64,000 nucleotides of DNA. Source: CAYWMP01 sp964459445 (lineage in GTDB: Bacteria > Desulfobacterota > DSM-4660 > Desulfatiglandales > HGW-15). The notes beneath the pieces were generated by a model. The model did not search any database, was not told where the DNA came from, and saw only the letters and a program-made list of their open reading frames with translations. The stretch spans positions 1 to 64,000 of the forward strand of contig CAYWMP010000008.1 in NCBI GenBank assembly GCA_964459445.1, in the 5' to 3' direction. Of the stretch, positions 11,166 to 19,903 are shown piece after piece. Made by a program: the position numbers and the translations under genes. Each line of letters opens with the position of its first letter. Positions within the stretch are counted from its first letter, which is position 1.

Positions 11166-12392
11166 ATGAAGAAAAGGTTTATCATTCTTACAGGAATAGC
11201 GATAACAGGACTGATCTTTTCGAGCTCAATTTTGCTTGCAAAAGAAGTCCCGATTCGACTCGGTTTTGTTTACATCATGTCCGGATCCTATGGGGCTTAC
11301 GGGCAGTTTGCCCAAAAGGGCGCCCAGCTTGCGATTGATGAAATCAACGAGACCGGAGGCATTAACGGGCGCCCTCTCGAGGCTATTTTCGAGAACTCAC
11401 GCAGCAAACCGGATGTGGCGATAGAAGCCATCCGCAAACTGGTCTTAGAGGATAGTGCGGATTTTCTGATTGGTATTGACTCCAGCAAAGTTGCTCGAGC
11501 TGTAGCGCCTGTTCTCATGGAACTAAAAACGCCGCTCATCATTACCAATGCAGCGACGACCGACGTCACCGGCCCTCTGTGCAACAAATATCTATTCCGG
11601 ATCTCTTTGAATCTTGCCCAACAGGTTAAGTCCGCGGCACGCCTTGCCGGCGAAACCGATATCGGGAGATGGACCACTGTTGGTCGCAAACATATTTACA
11701 GCTATCAATCCTGGGATTTTTTCTCAAAGTATCTAAAGACCTTGAAGCCTGATGTCCAGTTGCTCAAGAAGGAAGAAGCCATCTTTATTCCATCCAAAAA
11801 AAAAGATTTAAGGCCTTACATCAGGCAGGTCCTTCATTCCAATGCCAGGGGTGTCCTGGTTACCCTCTGGGGCAAATATCTGATGCGCTTTATGCTGCAA
11901 GCTGACGAATTAGGCTTGTTTAAAAAGGATTTCATGGTGTTGTCAACAATGGCCGCAAATACGGATATCCTGACCGCCCTCGGGGCCAAGATGCCGACCG
12001 GCGTTTGGATTTCCAGCGGATACTGGTTTTTGGCCAATGACTCACCTATGAACAGGAAGTTCAATGAGGCGTACTACCTGAGGTACGGAGATTATCCTTC
12101 TTACAATGCACATAACGCCTATGGTGCCGTGTATACTTACAAGGCGGCCGTCCAAAAGGCAGGATCTATAAATAAAGAAACGGTCGCGGCAGCTCTAGAA
12201 GGATTGTCCCTTGAGTTGCCGACCGGCACGATTACCCTGAGGCCTGAAGACCATCAGGCCACAGTCGATGCCTGCTGGGGAAAGAGCTATGCAGATCCCA
12301 GCTATCCCATTAGGATTCTGAATCCCAAACGGGTATTCCGGGGTGCTGAAATCGTGCGGCCTGTTGCAGAGACCGGCTGCACCATGCGTTGA
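11166..12392 (+). CDS. ABC-type branched-chain amino acid/amide substrate-binding protein
   Basis: A 408-residue secreted binding protein of the Leu/Ile/Val-binding family. A signal peptide occupies about residues 1-24 (MKKRFIILTGIAITGLIF, cleavage near LLAKE). The mature part opens with VPIRLGFVYIMSGSYGAYGQ, the typical start of this fold, followed by GAQLAIDEINETGGINGRPLE. The frame is open 35 codons further upstream, but those residues do not look secretory, so ATG 11166 is used. No permease or ATPase genes adjoin it. It lies 145 bp upstream of a molybdopterin oxidoreductase, which hints at a shared substrate (inference). Confidence 0.9.
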   Translation: MKKRFIILTGIAITGLIFSSSILLAKEVPIRLGFVYIMSGSYGAYGQFAQKGAQLAIDEINETGGINGRPLEAIFENSRSKPDVAIEAIRKLVLEDSADFLIGIDSSKVARAVAPVLMELKTPLIITNAATTDVTGPLCNKYLFRISLNLAQQVKSAARLAGETDIGRWTTVGRKHIYSYQSWDFFSKYLKTLKPDVQLLKKEEAIFIPSKKKDLRPYIRQVLHSNARGVLVTLWGKYLMRFMLQADELGLFKKDFMVLSTMAANTDILTALGAKMPTGVWISSGYWFLANDSPMNRKFNEAYYLRYGDYPSYNAHNAYGAVYTYKAAVQKAGSINKETVAAALEGLSLELPTGTITLRPEDHQATVDACWGKSYADPSYPIRILNPKRVFRGAEIVRPVAETGCTMR

Positions 12393-12537
12393 GAGTGCAT
12401 GTCAGGCACGAAGGCTATCTTCTACATAAGTCGAACACAATAACCAACCAAGGGGACCCTATAATTTGATATTTCAGGTAGCTTCCTTCGATTAACCCCT
12501 TGTCATGTTTTGAGTAGCTAGAGAGGAGTTTTTTAAA

Positions 12538-14616
12538 GTGACAGATGACCTTCGTTGGGTGAAAACCCATTGCGCAAGAATGGACCACGGCGGCTGTTCC
12601 CTGTTGGTAGGTGTAAAAGATAGTGAGATTGTCAAGGTCAAAGGAGATCCCGATGGATTTCTGAACAAAGGCTATATCTGCCCCAAAGGCCTGGCTTCTC
12701 CAGACCGCCTTACCCATCCCGACCGGCTCAAGCACCCCCTGATACGAACAGGAAAGCGTGGTGAGGGCCAATGGCAAAAGATCTCCTGGGATGATGCACT
12801 CAATGAAATCGCTCAAAATTTGATACGGATAAAGGAAGTACATGGCGCTAAGGCTGTTGGATTCGGGGTGGGGATGCCCAAGGGCCTGGACCACTTTGTC
12901 CTGATTCGCCTTGCGAATCTATTCGGGTCACCCAATGTTATTGCTTCCCAGGACGTGTGCCACGCCCCCCGGGAAATAACGGGCCTTCACACCTGCGGGT
13001 TTTATCCGGTCGCTGATTTTCATCATCCAAGCAAGCTTGTCGTCCTATGGGGAAGTAATATCACCAGCACGAACGAGGAAGGAGAGATCTGCAGCCTGCT
13101 TTTGAAACAATTGAAAGAAGGGACCGATCTTATCGTCATTGATCCAAGAAATATTGAGCTCGCAAAACAAGCGGATAAATGGCTCCAAATCAGACCCGGC
13201 ACAGATCATGCCCTGGCTTTGGGGCTATTGAATGTTATTTTAGAGGAATCCCTTTATGAACAGGCTTTCGTGGAAAAATGGACCTATGGTTTTGAAGAGT
13301 TAAAGGACCATGTCAAAGACTATCATCCCCGGAAGGTGTCGAAAATCACGTGGATACCGGAAGATCTTATTCGTGAAACGGCAAGACAATACGCACGATC
13401 AAAACCTGCCGTGATTCAATGGGGCAATCCCATCGAGCACAACATCCATAGCTTTGAGATTGCGAGGGCCCTCATCTCCCTGATGGCCGTTTGTGGAAAC
13501 CTGGATATACCCGGCGGGAACGTACAGGCCCTGGATCCCAAGATTATGGGGTTGGGTCCATTTGTCCGTGCAGACCTTATCCCTGAAAAGCGAAAGGAAA
13601 TGTTGAGTGCATCCCAGGGTGTGATTCCAAGGTTTATGACCATCCCGCCCGCCTTTTTCAGAAAGGCCATCCTCGAAGAGACCCCCTATCCCATGAAAGC
13701 CTTCTATGCCATGTGCTGCAATCCCATGATGGCCTGGGCCGACAGTTGCCAGACTTATGAAGCATTCATGAAACTGGACTTTATGGCCGTCGCCGATCTA
13801 TTCATGACACCCACGGCATCAATGGCCGATGTGGTATTGCCGGTCGCAAGCCATTTCGAGTTTGATGATATCGGCCATTACGGGCTCGGGCATGGGTATA
13901 TCCTGGCAAGACCCAAGGTTGTGGATCCGCCTGAGGGGTGCTGGCCTGATATAAGGATCATGAACGAGCTCGGCAAGCGCATAAGCCCTGAGGAGTACTG
14001 GCATGAGGATTGCCATCAATTTCTCGAGGACATCTTAAGGCCCAGTGGTCTTGATTACAGCCAGTTTGTTGAAAAGGGGTATCTCAAGGGTCCCGATCTA
14101 TTCAATTTTTACGAGGAAAAAGGGTTTAAGACCCCGACAGGCAAGATTGAACTAAAATTGAGCACGGAAAAAAAATTCGGGCTACCCCCCTTTCCCGAAT
14201 TCAAGGCATTGCCGGAAGAGGATGATCCTGAATTTCCTTATATCCTGATCAGTACAAAGAGTCGATATTATCTCCACTCGTCCTACAGGTGGATCGGCAA
14301 ATTGAGAGAAAAGCGACCCCATCCCCGCGCCGAGATCCATCCTGAAACGGCCTCTCTGTTCGGGATCAAAGAAGGTGATGAAATAGTCATTGAAACGAGA
14401 AAGGGCCGGATTACGCAATTTGCCCATGTCACGGACGCGATTCACCCCAAGATCGTCAATGCCGCTTACGGATGGTGGTTTCCCGAAGGTAAGGCAGAGG
14501 AACAGTATGATTGGGAATCGGCCAATTTCAATATCCTGACATCGACGGAAAAGCTGGGCAAAGAATTCGGGACTCCCAACCTCAAAGGGATTGGCTGTAG
14601 AATAAAGGTGAAATAG
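12538..14616 (+). CDS. Molybdopterin-dependent oxidoreductase (DMSO reductase family)
   Basis: A 692-residue Mo/W-bisMGD enzyme. The N-terminal Fe-S segment reads C12-x3-D16-x3-C20-x27-C48, so Asp16 sits where a Cys normally ligates the [4Fe-4S] cluster. SQDVCHAPRE places Cys141 as the probable Mo/W ligand. Cofactor-binding stretches are VLWGSNIT (about 168-175) and the C-terminal dinucleotide domain with AEIHPETASLFGIKEGDEI. There is no Tat signal, so it is probably cytoplasmic. GTG 12538 is preceded by GAGAGGAG with 9-nt spacing. No electron-transfer subunit is adjacent. The substrate is unknown; formate-like, thiosulfate-like or hydroxylase roles cannot be separated. Confidence 0.88.
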   Translation: MTDDLRWVKTHCARMDHGGCSLLVGVKDSEIVKVKGDPDGFLNKGYICPKGLASPDRLTHPDRLKHPLIRTGKRGEGQWQKISWDDALNEIAQNLIRIKEVHGAKAVGFGVGMPKGLDHFVLIRLANLFGSPNVIASQDVCHAPREITGLHTCGFYPVADFHHPSKLVVLWGSNITSTNEEGEICSLLLKQLKEGTDLIVIDPRNIELAKQADKWLQIRPGTDHALALGLLNVILEESLYEQAFVEKWTYGFEELKDHVKDYHPRKVSKITWIPEDLIRETARQYARSKPAVIQWGNPIEHNIHSFEIARALISLMAVCGNLDIPGGNVQALDPKIMGLGPFVRADLIPEKRKEMLSASQGVIPRFMTIPPAFFRKAILEETPYPMKAFYAMCCNPMMAWADSCQTYEAFMKLDFMAVADLFMTPTASMADVVLPVASHFEFDDIGHYGLGHGYILARPKVVDPPEGCWPDIRIMNELGKRISPEEYWHEDCHQFLEDILRPSGLDYSQFVEKGYLKGPDLFNFYEEKGFKTPTGKIELKLSTEKKFGLPPFPEFKALPEEDDPEFPYILISTKSRYYLHSSYRWIGKLREKRPHPRAEIHPETASLFGIKEGDEIVIETRKGRITQFAHVTDAIHPKIVNAAYGWWFPEGKAEEQYDWESANFNILTSTEKLGKEFGTPNLKGIGCRIKVK

Positions 14617-14645
14617 TGGTGTTTGAGTTCCGGCGAGCCGTCTGG

Positions 14646-14933
14646 TCAGAAAAGGGCCTCTTCCGCTTCCGTCCTGCCTTTGCCCGGCCGGGTGAAGATA
14701 ATCTTATATTGATCTTCAACACCTTCAAAACAAATCCTGCAGTCGTCCAGCACCCCTTCCGTACCCCCGCAACTTTCACATTCGGGTTCCTTTGGAAGGG
14801 GCTCCAGATGCACATCAAAACCGGCCTGTTCGTACATGTCTACCGCTTCGCTAAGACGTGGCTCACTCGCAACAAATTGCTTTTTCCAGCCCTCACCTGC
14901 CAGAGTATCTTCTCTTGAACTGCTTTTAGTCAT
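14646..14933 (-). CDS. Unrecognised small Cys-rich protein
   Basis: A 95-residue protein I do not recognise. It carries CESCGG near residue 52 and DDCRICFEG near 66, so a single zinc or other metal site is plausible. Its first part (EGWKKQFVASEPRLSEAVDMYEQAGFDVHLEPLP) looks like a small alpha/beta domain of the kind that modifies signal-transduction or metal-binding proteins. ATG 14933 overlaps the stop of the upstream gene by 8 nt, which argues for translational coupling. Together the two form a two-gene unit convergent with the molybdopterin oxidoreductase. Confidence 0.65.
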   Translation of the reverse strand: MTKSSSREDTLAGEGWKKQFVASEPRLSEAVDMYEQAGFDVHLEPLPKEPECESCGGTEGVLDDCRICFEGVEDQYKIIFTRPGKGRTEAEEALF

Positions 14934-15999
14934 CACATGACTTTTCTTTAATGAGAATCAATGTTTTTCCTGGGAGATGCTGTTGGGCCTTCTTCTCTCT
15001 CAATATCGCCCTGTCCCTATGTTCGGGAAAATATTGCAACTCAATGCGCAAGGGATGTTCCATCACATCTTCTGAAAAAGCATCTACAATTCTATCAGCA
15101 AAACCATCGTCCTCCGAGAGATGACTTTTCGGATCTTGTAGCAACGCCAGAAGGTATTTTCTCAATCCCAGAGACTTTTCCAGCTCGCATATCCGCTCCT
15201 TTTTCAGAATCAGATGGGCGATGTCATGTTGCGAAAGGTCTGGCCATTGAAAATGCTTTGAAATCCTTTGAGATGCCGGATTCTCCCCATACTCCTCGAA
15301 TAGACTGAGGGCATGGTTCAATACTTTGCGATCCCAGGTGACCAATGGTACATGATCATCTAATAGACTCCCAAAAAGGGAGAACCAGGCCTCAAAAATT
15401 TGGCCTAAATGCATTTCCCATGTGTCGGAATCCAATCCAAATTGTGGCAAATCCTTTAGGATGCTTTCAAGTTCCTCTTCCTTTTCCAGGGCGCCCTCCA
15501 GGAGAGCCCCTTTTTGCTTGAGGTCCCTCAATAGCCCATCCGCTTCATATTGTTGTCTTTCCAATTCCTTCGCAAGATGAAGAACCAGGTGCCATCTAAA
15601 GGTATTGTCCTCTTTGGGTAGGTCGGTCGACTCCGCCCTTTGACGAAGGGCTCGCCTGATCTCCCAGCTTTTATCCTCAGTATACTCCGATCCTCCTGTA
15701 GCTTGCAGAAAAGCGGTATAGCCCCTATCTCGATTATCTCCGATCCAGGCCCTGTATTCGGCCAGCCGGGCTTTAAAATCATCATCCGGCCTGTGGGCGT
15801 CCAGGGGGATTGATAGTTTAATGAGATTCGAACACGAAGATTCTGACAGAAAAGCAGGGGGGGCCATGTACCATGGTTGGCAAATCGTGATGGGCCCGAA
15901 GAAGGAGAGCACTTTCTTTATGGCCGATTCAGGAAGAAAGATGTGAGGGAAGAGCGTTACGGGTAGATCCAATTTGTCTTTTTGTCCATTTGAAACCAT
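14926..15999 (-). CDS. Unrecognised protein, about 357 residues
   Basis: No family recognised. The protein is soluble and rich in charged helices, with no signal peptide or clear membrane segment. An acidic/leucine-rich middle (LRDLKQKGALLEGALEKEEELESILKDL-like region, about residues 180-210) could be coiled coil. Trp-rich patches (TFRWHLVLHLAKELERQQ, HFQWPDLSQHD) stand out. The frame opens 20 codons earlier, but ATG 15999, with AGGGAAG upstream, fits better. Its 3' end overlaps the small Cys-rich gene, implying a functional pair. Nothing near it points to a pathway. Confidence 0.6.
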   Translation of the reverse strand: MVSNGQKDKLDLPVTLFPHIFLPESAIKKVLSFFGPITICQPWYMAPPAFLSESSCSNLIKLSIPLDAHRPDDDFKARLAEYRAWIGDNRDRGYTAFLQATGGSEYTEDKSWEIRRALRQRAESTDLPKEDNTFRWHLVLHLAKELERQQYEADGLLRDLKQKGALLEGALEKEEELESILKDLPQFGLDSDTWEMHLGQIFEAWFSLFGSLLDDHVPLVTWDRKVLNHALSLFEEYGENPASQRISKHFQWPDLSQHDIAHLILKKERICELEKSLGLRKYLLALLQDPKSHLSEDDGFADRIVDAFSEDVMEHPLRIELQYFPEHRDRAILREKKAQQHLPGKTLILIKEKSCDD

Positions 16000-16054
16000 G
16001 CTGCTTCCCTGATTTGTTTGAGAAGAATAAGCCTTTTCGAGGAATCCTTTAAAT

Positions 16055-16305
16055 CGCAAATTCCAAGCACCAAATCACAAATAAATCTCAAAATCCAAAT
16101 CCCAATCTATCCTGACAGCCCTCAAAGAATTACCGAAACGGGTTCAGTGAATCGATCTGTTCTTTCTTTGAGATCAAAGACTTTTATTTGGAATTTCAGT
16201 CATCCGTCCTCCGCAGTAGCCTGCTACGGAGGATGGATTGGAATTTATTTGTCATTTGGGATTTGTAATTTGGGATTTCTATTATGCAAACGCGTGAAAT
16301 GATAA
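16055..16305. repeat. Composite inverted-repeat element (CCTCCGCAGTAG family, copy 2)
   Basis: The core palindrome at 16208-16232 (CCTCCGCAGTAG-C-CTGCTACGGAGG) is flanked by AAATTCCAA / AAATCCCAA runs on the left (about 16055-16110) and the complementary TTGGAATTT / TTTGGGATTT runs on the right (about 16237-16282). It occupies the gap between the flavin reductase and the unrecognised gene pair. See copies near 1220 and 58960. Confidence 0.75.
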
Positions 16306-16355
16306 TAATAAGTTGAAGCGATCCCTCATAGCTGTGCTCGAATGCACCCTCTCAT

Positions 16356-16856
16356 TTATGATGTCTGGTAGCAATTCAAGATTTCACCAAAGTAGAGGGT
16401 ATGATAATCTTTTTCCGGGTAGAGGCTCTCATCAACAGTTTGTTCGAGATAGCCCGGGTCCATAGGGGCCTTGTACATGATTTTGCATTCCGTGTGCAAA
16501 CCCGGAACGGCGATGATTGGGGTACTCACCTTTTGGCTTTCCGCGACTTCAAGATTGCACTCTTTGAATTTATTGTAATCTCGCCCTGATTTTGTTCCGC
16601 AGAACATGATTTCCTTTCGCATGTCTGAGGAAGGGATGGTCACAGTAAAATCTTTCGCCTTTTCAATGATTCCAAATGTGTGGCGACTTTGCCTTACGGC
16701 AACCATCATGATCGGCCTCCTCCAAACATAGCCAACTGTCGCCCAACCGATGGTCATGGTATTTATGACCCCGTCCGCCAGAACAGTCAGGAAAGCCCCT
16801 TCTCTGATCTTGGCCATGGCCTCTTCGGCAACAGCCATATAGCCAACATGTTGCAT
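16356..16856 (-). CDS. Flavin reductase-like, FMN-binding domain protein
   Basis: A 166-residue protein of the flavin reductase-like split-barrel family. Typical segments are GAFLTVLADGVINTMTIGWATVGYVWRRP at the N-terminus, then VRQSRHTFGII and FTVTIPSSDMRKEIMFCGTKSGRDYNKF. In anaerobes such proteins serve as small flavin proteins for electron transfer or flavin reduction. The ATG at 16856 has GGGGTGG close upstream. It shares its strand with the acetoacetyl-CoA synthetase upstream, but a 287-bp gap of repeat-like DNA separates them. Confidence 0.88.
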   Translation of the reverse strand: MQHVGYMAVAEEAMAKIREGAFLTVLADGVINTMTIGWATVGYVWRRPIMMVAVRQSRHTFGIIEKAKDFTVTIPSSDMRKEIMFCGTKSGRDYNKFKECNLEVAESQKVSTPIIAVPGLHTECKIMYKAPMDPGYLEQTVDESLYPEKDYHTLYFGEILNCYQTS

Positions 16857-17143
16857 GATCCACCCCTATTGTTCGAAAAAATCGAACAGGCTGAGGAAAA
16901 ATGTCCAGGCGATAGTTGAGCTTGCGAAATCCCGCCCTCGGGAGCGAACGAAGTCTCGAGGAACAAGGCTTACAAGCTAAGCGGCAAAAAGGTTCAAGGC
17001 TTAAGGAAAACTCAAGAAGCGCCGTTCAAAATTTTTACCTTGTGCCCTGCGCCCTATGCCTTTCGCCTTTTATTTACGCCGTAGACAGAAATCCGCGGAG
17101 AACGAAGCTTAGCGGAAAAAGAGCCATTTCTTACTGGAAACAT
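16857..17143. other. Non-coding gap of repeat-like sequence
   Basis: This gap contains pieces that recur in other spacers, such as GGTTCAAGG-type runs, a CCCTGCGCCCTATGCC stretch and an AATCCGCGGAGAACG stretch. No gene, hairpin terminator or operator could be supported. Confidence 0.4.
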
Positions 17144-19099
17144 CTAGTCTTCCTGGATCTCTCTTATATTGGCATAAAATTCCAGCACCTCCGGATTCTG
17201 CAGGGCATCCTTGTTGAGGACGGCCTGTCCCTGGATCACCTTCTTTACTGCGAGTTCCACCTTTTTCATATTTAACGTATAGGGAATCCCCGGCACCTGA
17301 ACAATCTTCCCGGGTACATGACGGGGAGACGCATTGGTTCGAATGGTGTTTTTGATCTTGGCAATGATGTCTTCATTTAGTTCATAGCCCTCGGCCGTCT
17401 TCACAAAAAGAAGGACGCGGACATCGTTTTTCCATTCCTGTCCGACGACGAGGCTGTCTTCAATCTCATCCAGCTGCTCCACCTGGCGATAGATCTCCGC
17501 CGTTCCTATACGCACCCCGCCAGGATTGAGGGTTGCGTCCGATCTGCCATAGATAACCACGCCACCGTGATCATTGACCTCGATGAAGTCCCCGTGTCTC
17601 CAGACGTTGGGGAAGACATCGAAATAGGCTGAATGGTACTTTTCACCGTTGGGGTCCTCCCAAAAATGGATTGGCATGGATGGTGACGGCGCTTCACAGA
17701 CGAGCTCACCCTGCTGATTCAAAACCGGCTTCCCATTTTCATCATAAGCCTGCACCTTCATAGCCAGGCATCTGCATTGCAATTCACCTGCATAAACCGG
17801 CCCCATGGGATTGCCTCCGGCAAAACAGCCATTGATATCCGAGCCGCCGGCGATTGAAGCCAATTGGAGATCTTCTTTAACCTCGCGGTAGATATATTCA
17901 AATCCCTCTATGGATAGGGGAGATCCTGTTGAGAGGACCGATCGTAATGGAGACAGGTCATAATCCTTTCCAGGCGTGACCTCTGCATTTTGGAGTGCAG
18001 CGATATATCCGGCGCTTGTACCGAAGATCGTAATCTTCTCATCCTGGGCCATCTTCCAAAGGGCGCCTGGATCCGGATGGAAGGGATTGCCGTCGAAGAG
18101 AACAAGGGTTGCACCCACGCCCAAGGAACTCACCAACCAGTTCCACATCATCCAACCGCAGGTCGTGAAATAGAAAATGGTGTCTTCCCGTTTTAGGTCC
18201 GAATGAAGCATGAGTTCCTTAAGGTGGTGGATCAATATCCCTCCTGCGCTCTGGACCATACACTTTGGGAGTCCAGTCGTCCCGGAGGAATACATGATAT
18301 AGAGGGGATGTTCAAAGGGCAGTTGTGTGAACTCGATGTCCAGGTTTTCTTCATTCGATTTAAAATCCCTGTAGTGTACGGCGTTGGGTACCCCGGATAT
18401 GTCCGGGTCTTGTTCGGTATAGGGCACCACTACGACTTTTTCGGCTGTCGGCAACTCCTTCAGGATGTCTGAAATGGGCCCCAGGGAATCGAAGTTCTTG
18501 CCTTTGAAAGAATACCCGTTTGCCGTGAATAGGATTTTTGGTTTGATCTGTCCGAATCGATCGAGGACCCCTTTGAAGCCGAAATCCGGTGAGCACGAAG
18601 ACCATACGGCGCCCGTGCTCGTGGCTGCCAGCATGGCGATGACGGTCTGCGGCATATTCGGCATAAATCCCACGACTCGGTCTCCGGGTTGGATCCCGGC
18701 TTCCCGCAGCGATTTGGCGACTTGAGCAACTTCATAATAAAGCTCGGCATAGGTCATTTTTGTCGATTCTTTCGCTTCACTCTTGAAAACCAATGCAGCC
18801 TTATCGTCTCTATATCGAAGGAGGTTTTCCGCAAAATTCACCTCTGCACCGGAAAACCATCTTGCCCCAGGCAATTTGGTCAAATCATCAACAACCCGAT
18901 CGTAGGGCTTTGAAGCCTTGATTTCCGCAAATTCCCACATGGATTTCCAGAATTCAGGGATATTATCGATAGACCATTCATAAAGTGGGGCGTATTCGCT
19001 GAAATCCTTGTCGTACCTCTCATTAATGAAATTCATAAACCGAAACATGTTGCTGTTTTTTGCTCTATCTTCTGTAGGACGCCATAGTAATTTTGCCAT
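17144..19099 (-). CDS. Acetoacetate--CoA ligase (acetoacetyl-CoA synthetase)
   Basis: A 651-residue adenylate-forming enzyme that would activate acetoacetate with ATP and CoA. The N-terminal LWRPTEDRAKNSNMFRF and the AACS-like SIDNIPEFWKSMWEF region mark it within the acetyl/acetoacetyl-CoA synthetase group. The P-loop equivalent is YSSGTTGLPKCMVQ near residue 270, the adenylation motif is YGRSDATLNPGGVRIG near 520, and a conserved C-terminal Lys region is present. Length is right for AACS. AGGGGGT lies upstream of ATG 19099. It is followed by a flavin reductase gene on the same strand. A related short-chain acid cannot be ruled out. Confidence 0.88.
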   Translation of the reverse strand: MAKLLWRPTEDRAKNSNMFRFMNFINERYDKDFSEYAPLYEWSIDNIPEFWKSMWEFAEIKASKPYDRVVDDLTKLPGARWFSGAEVNFAENLLRYRDDKAALVFKSEAKESTKMTYAELYYEVAQVAKSLREAGIQPGDRVVGFMPNMPQTVIAMLAATSTGAVWSSCSPDFGFKGVLDRFGQIKPKILFTANGYSFKGKNFDSLGPISDILKELPTAEKVVVVPYTEQDPDISGVPNAVHYRDFKSNEENLDIEFTQLPFEHPLYIMYSSGTTGLPKCMVQSAGGILIHHLKELMLHSDLKREDTIFYFTTCGWMMWNWLVSSLGVGATLVLFDGNPFHPDPGALWKMAQDEKITIFGTSAGYIAALQNAEVTPGKDYDLSPLRSVLSTGSPLSIEGFEYIYREVKEDLQLASIAGGSDINGCFAGGNPMGPVYAGELQCRCLAMKVQAYDENGKPVLNQQGELVCEAPSPSMPIHFWEDPNGEKYHSAYFDVFPNVWRHGDFIEVNDHGGVVIYGRSDATLNPGGVRIGTAEIYRQVEQLDEIEDSLVVGQEWKNDVRVLLFVKTAEGYELNEDIIAKIKNTIRTNASPRHVPGKIVQVPGIPYTLNMKKVELAVKKVIQGQAVLNKDALQNPEVLEFYANIREIQED

Positions 19100-19212
19100 T
19101 TCTACCCCCTTTTCAAAGATGTTTATCTTTTACTCTACACGCACTGATGCGTCTAATTGCCCTGAAAACCAGGGGTTTTCTATATCATTATCCAAGTGGT
19201 TTATCAATCCCC

Positions 19213-19359
19213 CTGACCACCATCAAGGCATCATCTCCCCGCTTGGGCGGGATCTCAAGAGTGGCGTGTTTTGGATCTCTCCTCCCTGCGGAGTATTACC
19301 GCATACGCCTCGGTCATCGCTCCTCAGCGCTTTGCATCTGATACTTTGCTGGTGATCAG
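19213..19359. repeat. Element with 21-nt terminal inverted repeats
   Basis: CTGACCACCATCAAGGCATCA at 19213-19233 pairs with the stretch ending at 19359 (TGATACTTTGCTGGTGATCAG), with four mismatches. The interior has a CTCAGCGCTTTGCATCT segment also seen, in a variant form, in the element at 5341-5462. It lies in the divergent gap between the acetoacetyl-CoA synthetase and the iron alcohol dehydrogenase. Confidence 0.6.
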
Positions 19360-19496
19360 AATTCCCCATCACCCTTGACACATCAACGACCTTTTACTTA
19401 TATTCGAAACATTCGATAGTTTTTCGTATTTCCAATCATCATCGGCAGTAGTATTTCACCTAATGAATTGCCTTTGAAACAGGCTCTTCTCCAATA

Positions 19497-19870
19497 TAGC
19501 TGGTAAATTAATTCGAAACGGCGGTGTATTTTCTAAATTCACTGTAAGCTATATTAGCCGCCCGCTCTCCTACGACTTCGCTCAGGTTCGCTCGATTGAC
19601 CAGCCGTCGCTTAAGCTATGGCCCGGCAAGCACAGACCTTTTGCCTCCGCGACTTGCGGAGGCAAAAATGGCCAATCGCTTCGCGAGGGCGTTGCCCGTA
19701 GGGCATGAAAGCTTTAGTTCGGCCAGGTCGGCCGAACTAAATGTCTGCGTTTGCCCGCCTTACTTCTGGCGGGCATGTCTGCGGTAAAAATATTCACAGG
19801 TTTATTTTGAGTCATTAAGGTTTAGGCCCAATTGTTCATTTTGATCACTTCAATTAATTTGGAGGTGATC
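19497..19870. repeat. About 370-bp dispersed repeat with two 12-5-12 hairpins (copy 1)
   Basis: This stretch aligns with 48384-48735: both open with TGGYAAAT...TCGAAACG, share CCGCCCGCTC and CGACTTCG, and end with ACTTCAAYTAATTTGGAG. Two 29-nt hairpins lie inside. The first, 19639-19667, has stem TTTTGCCTCCGC and loop GACTT. The second, 19713-19741, has stem TTTAGTTCGGCC and loop AGGTC. The right end reaches to about 35 bp upstream of the iron alcohol dehydrogenase start. The remaining part of the 19100-19903 gap shows no gene. Confidence 0.8.
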
Positions 19871-19903
19871 GTAACAAAATAGCTGGAAAAGAAGGAGAAC
19901 TGC

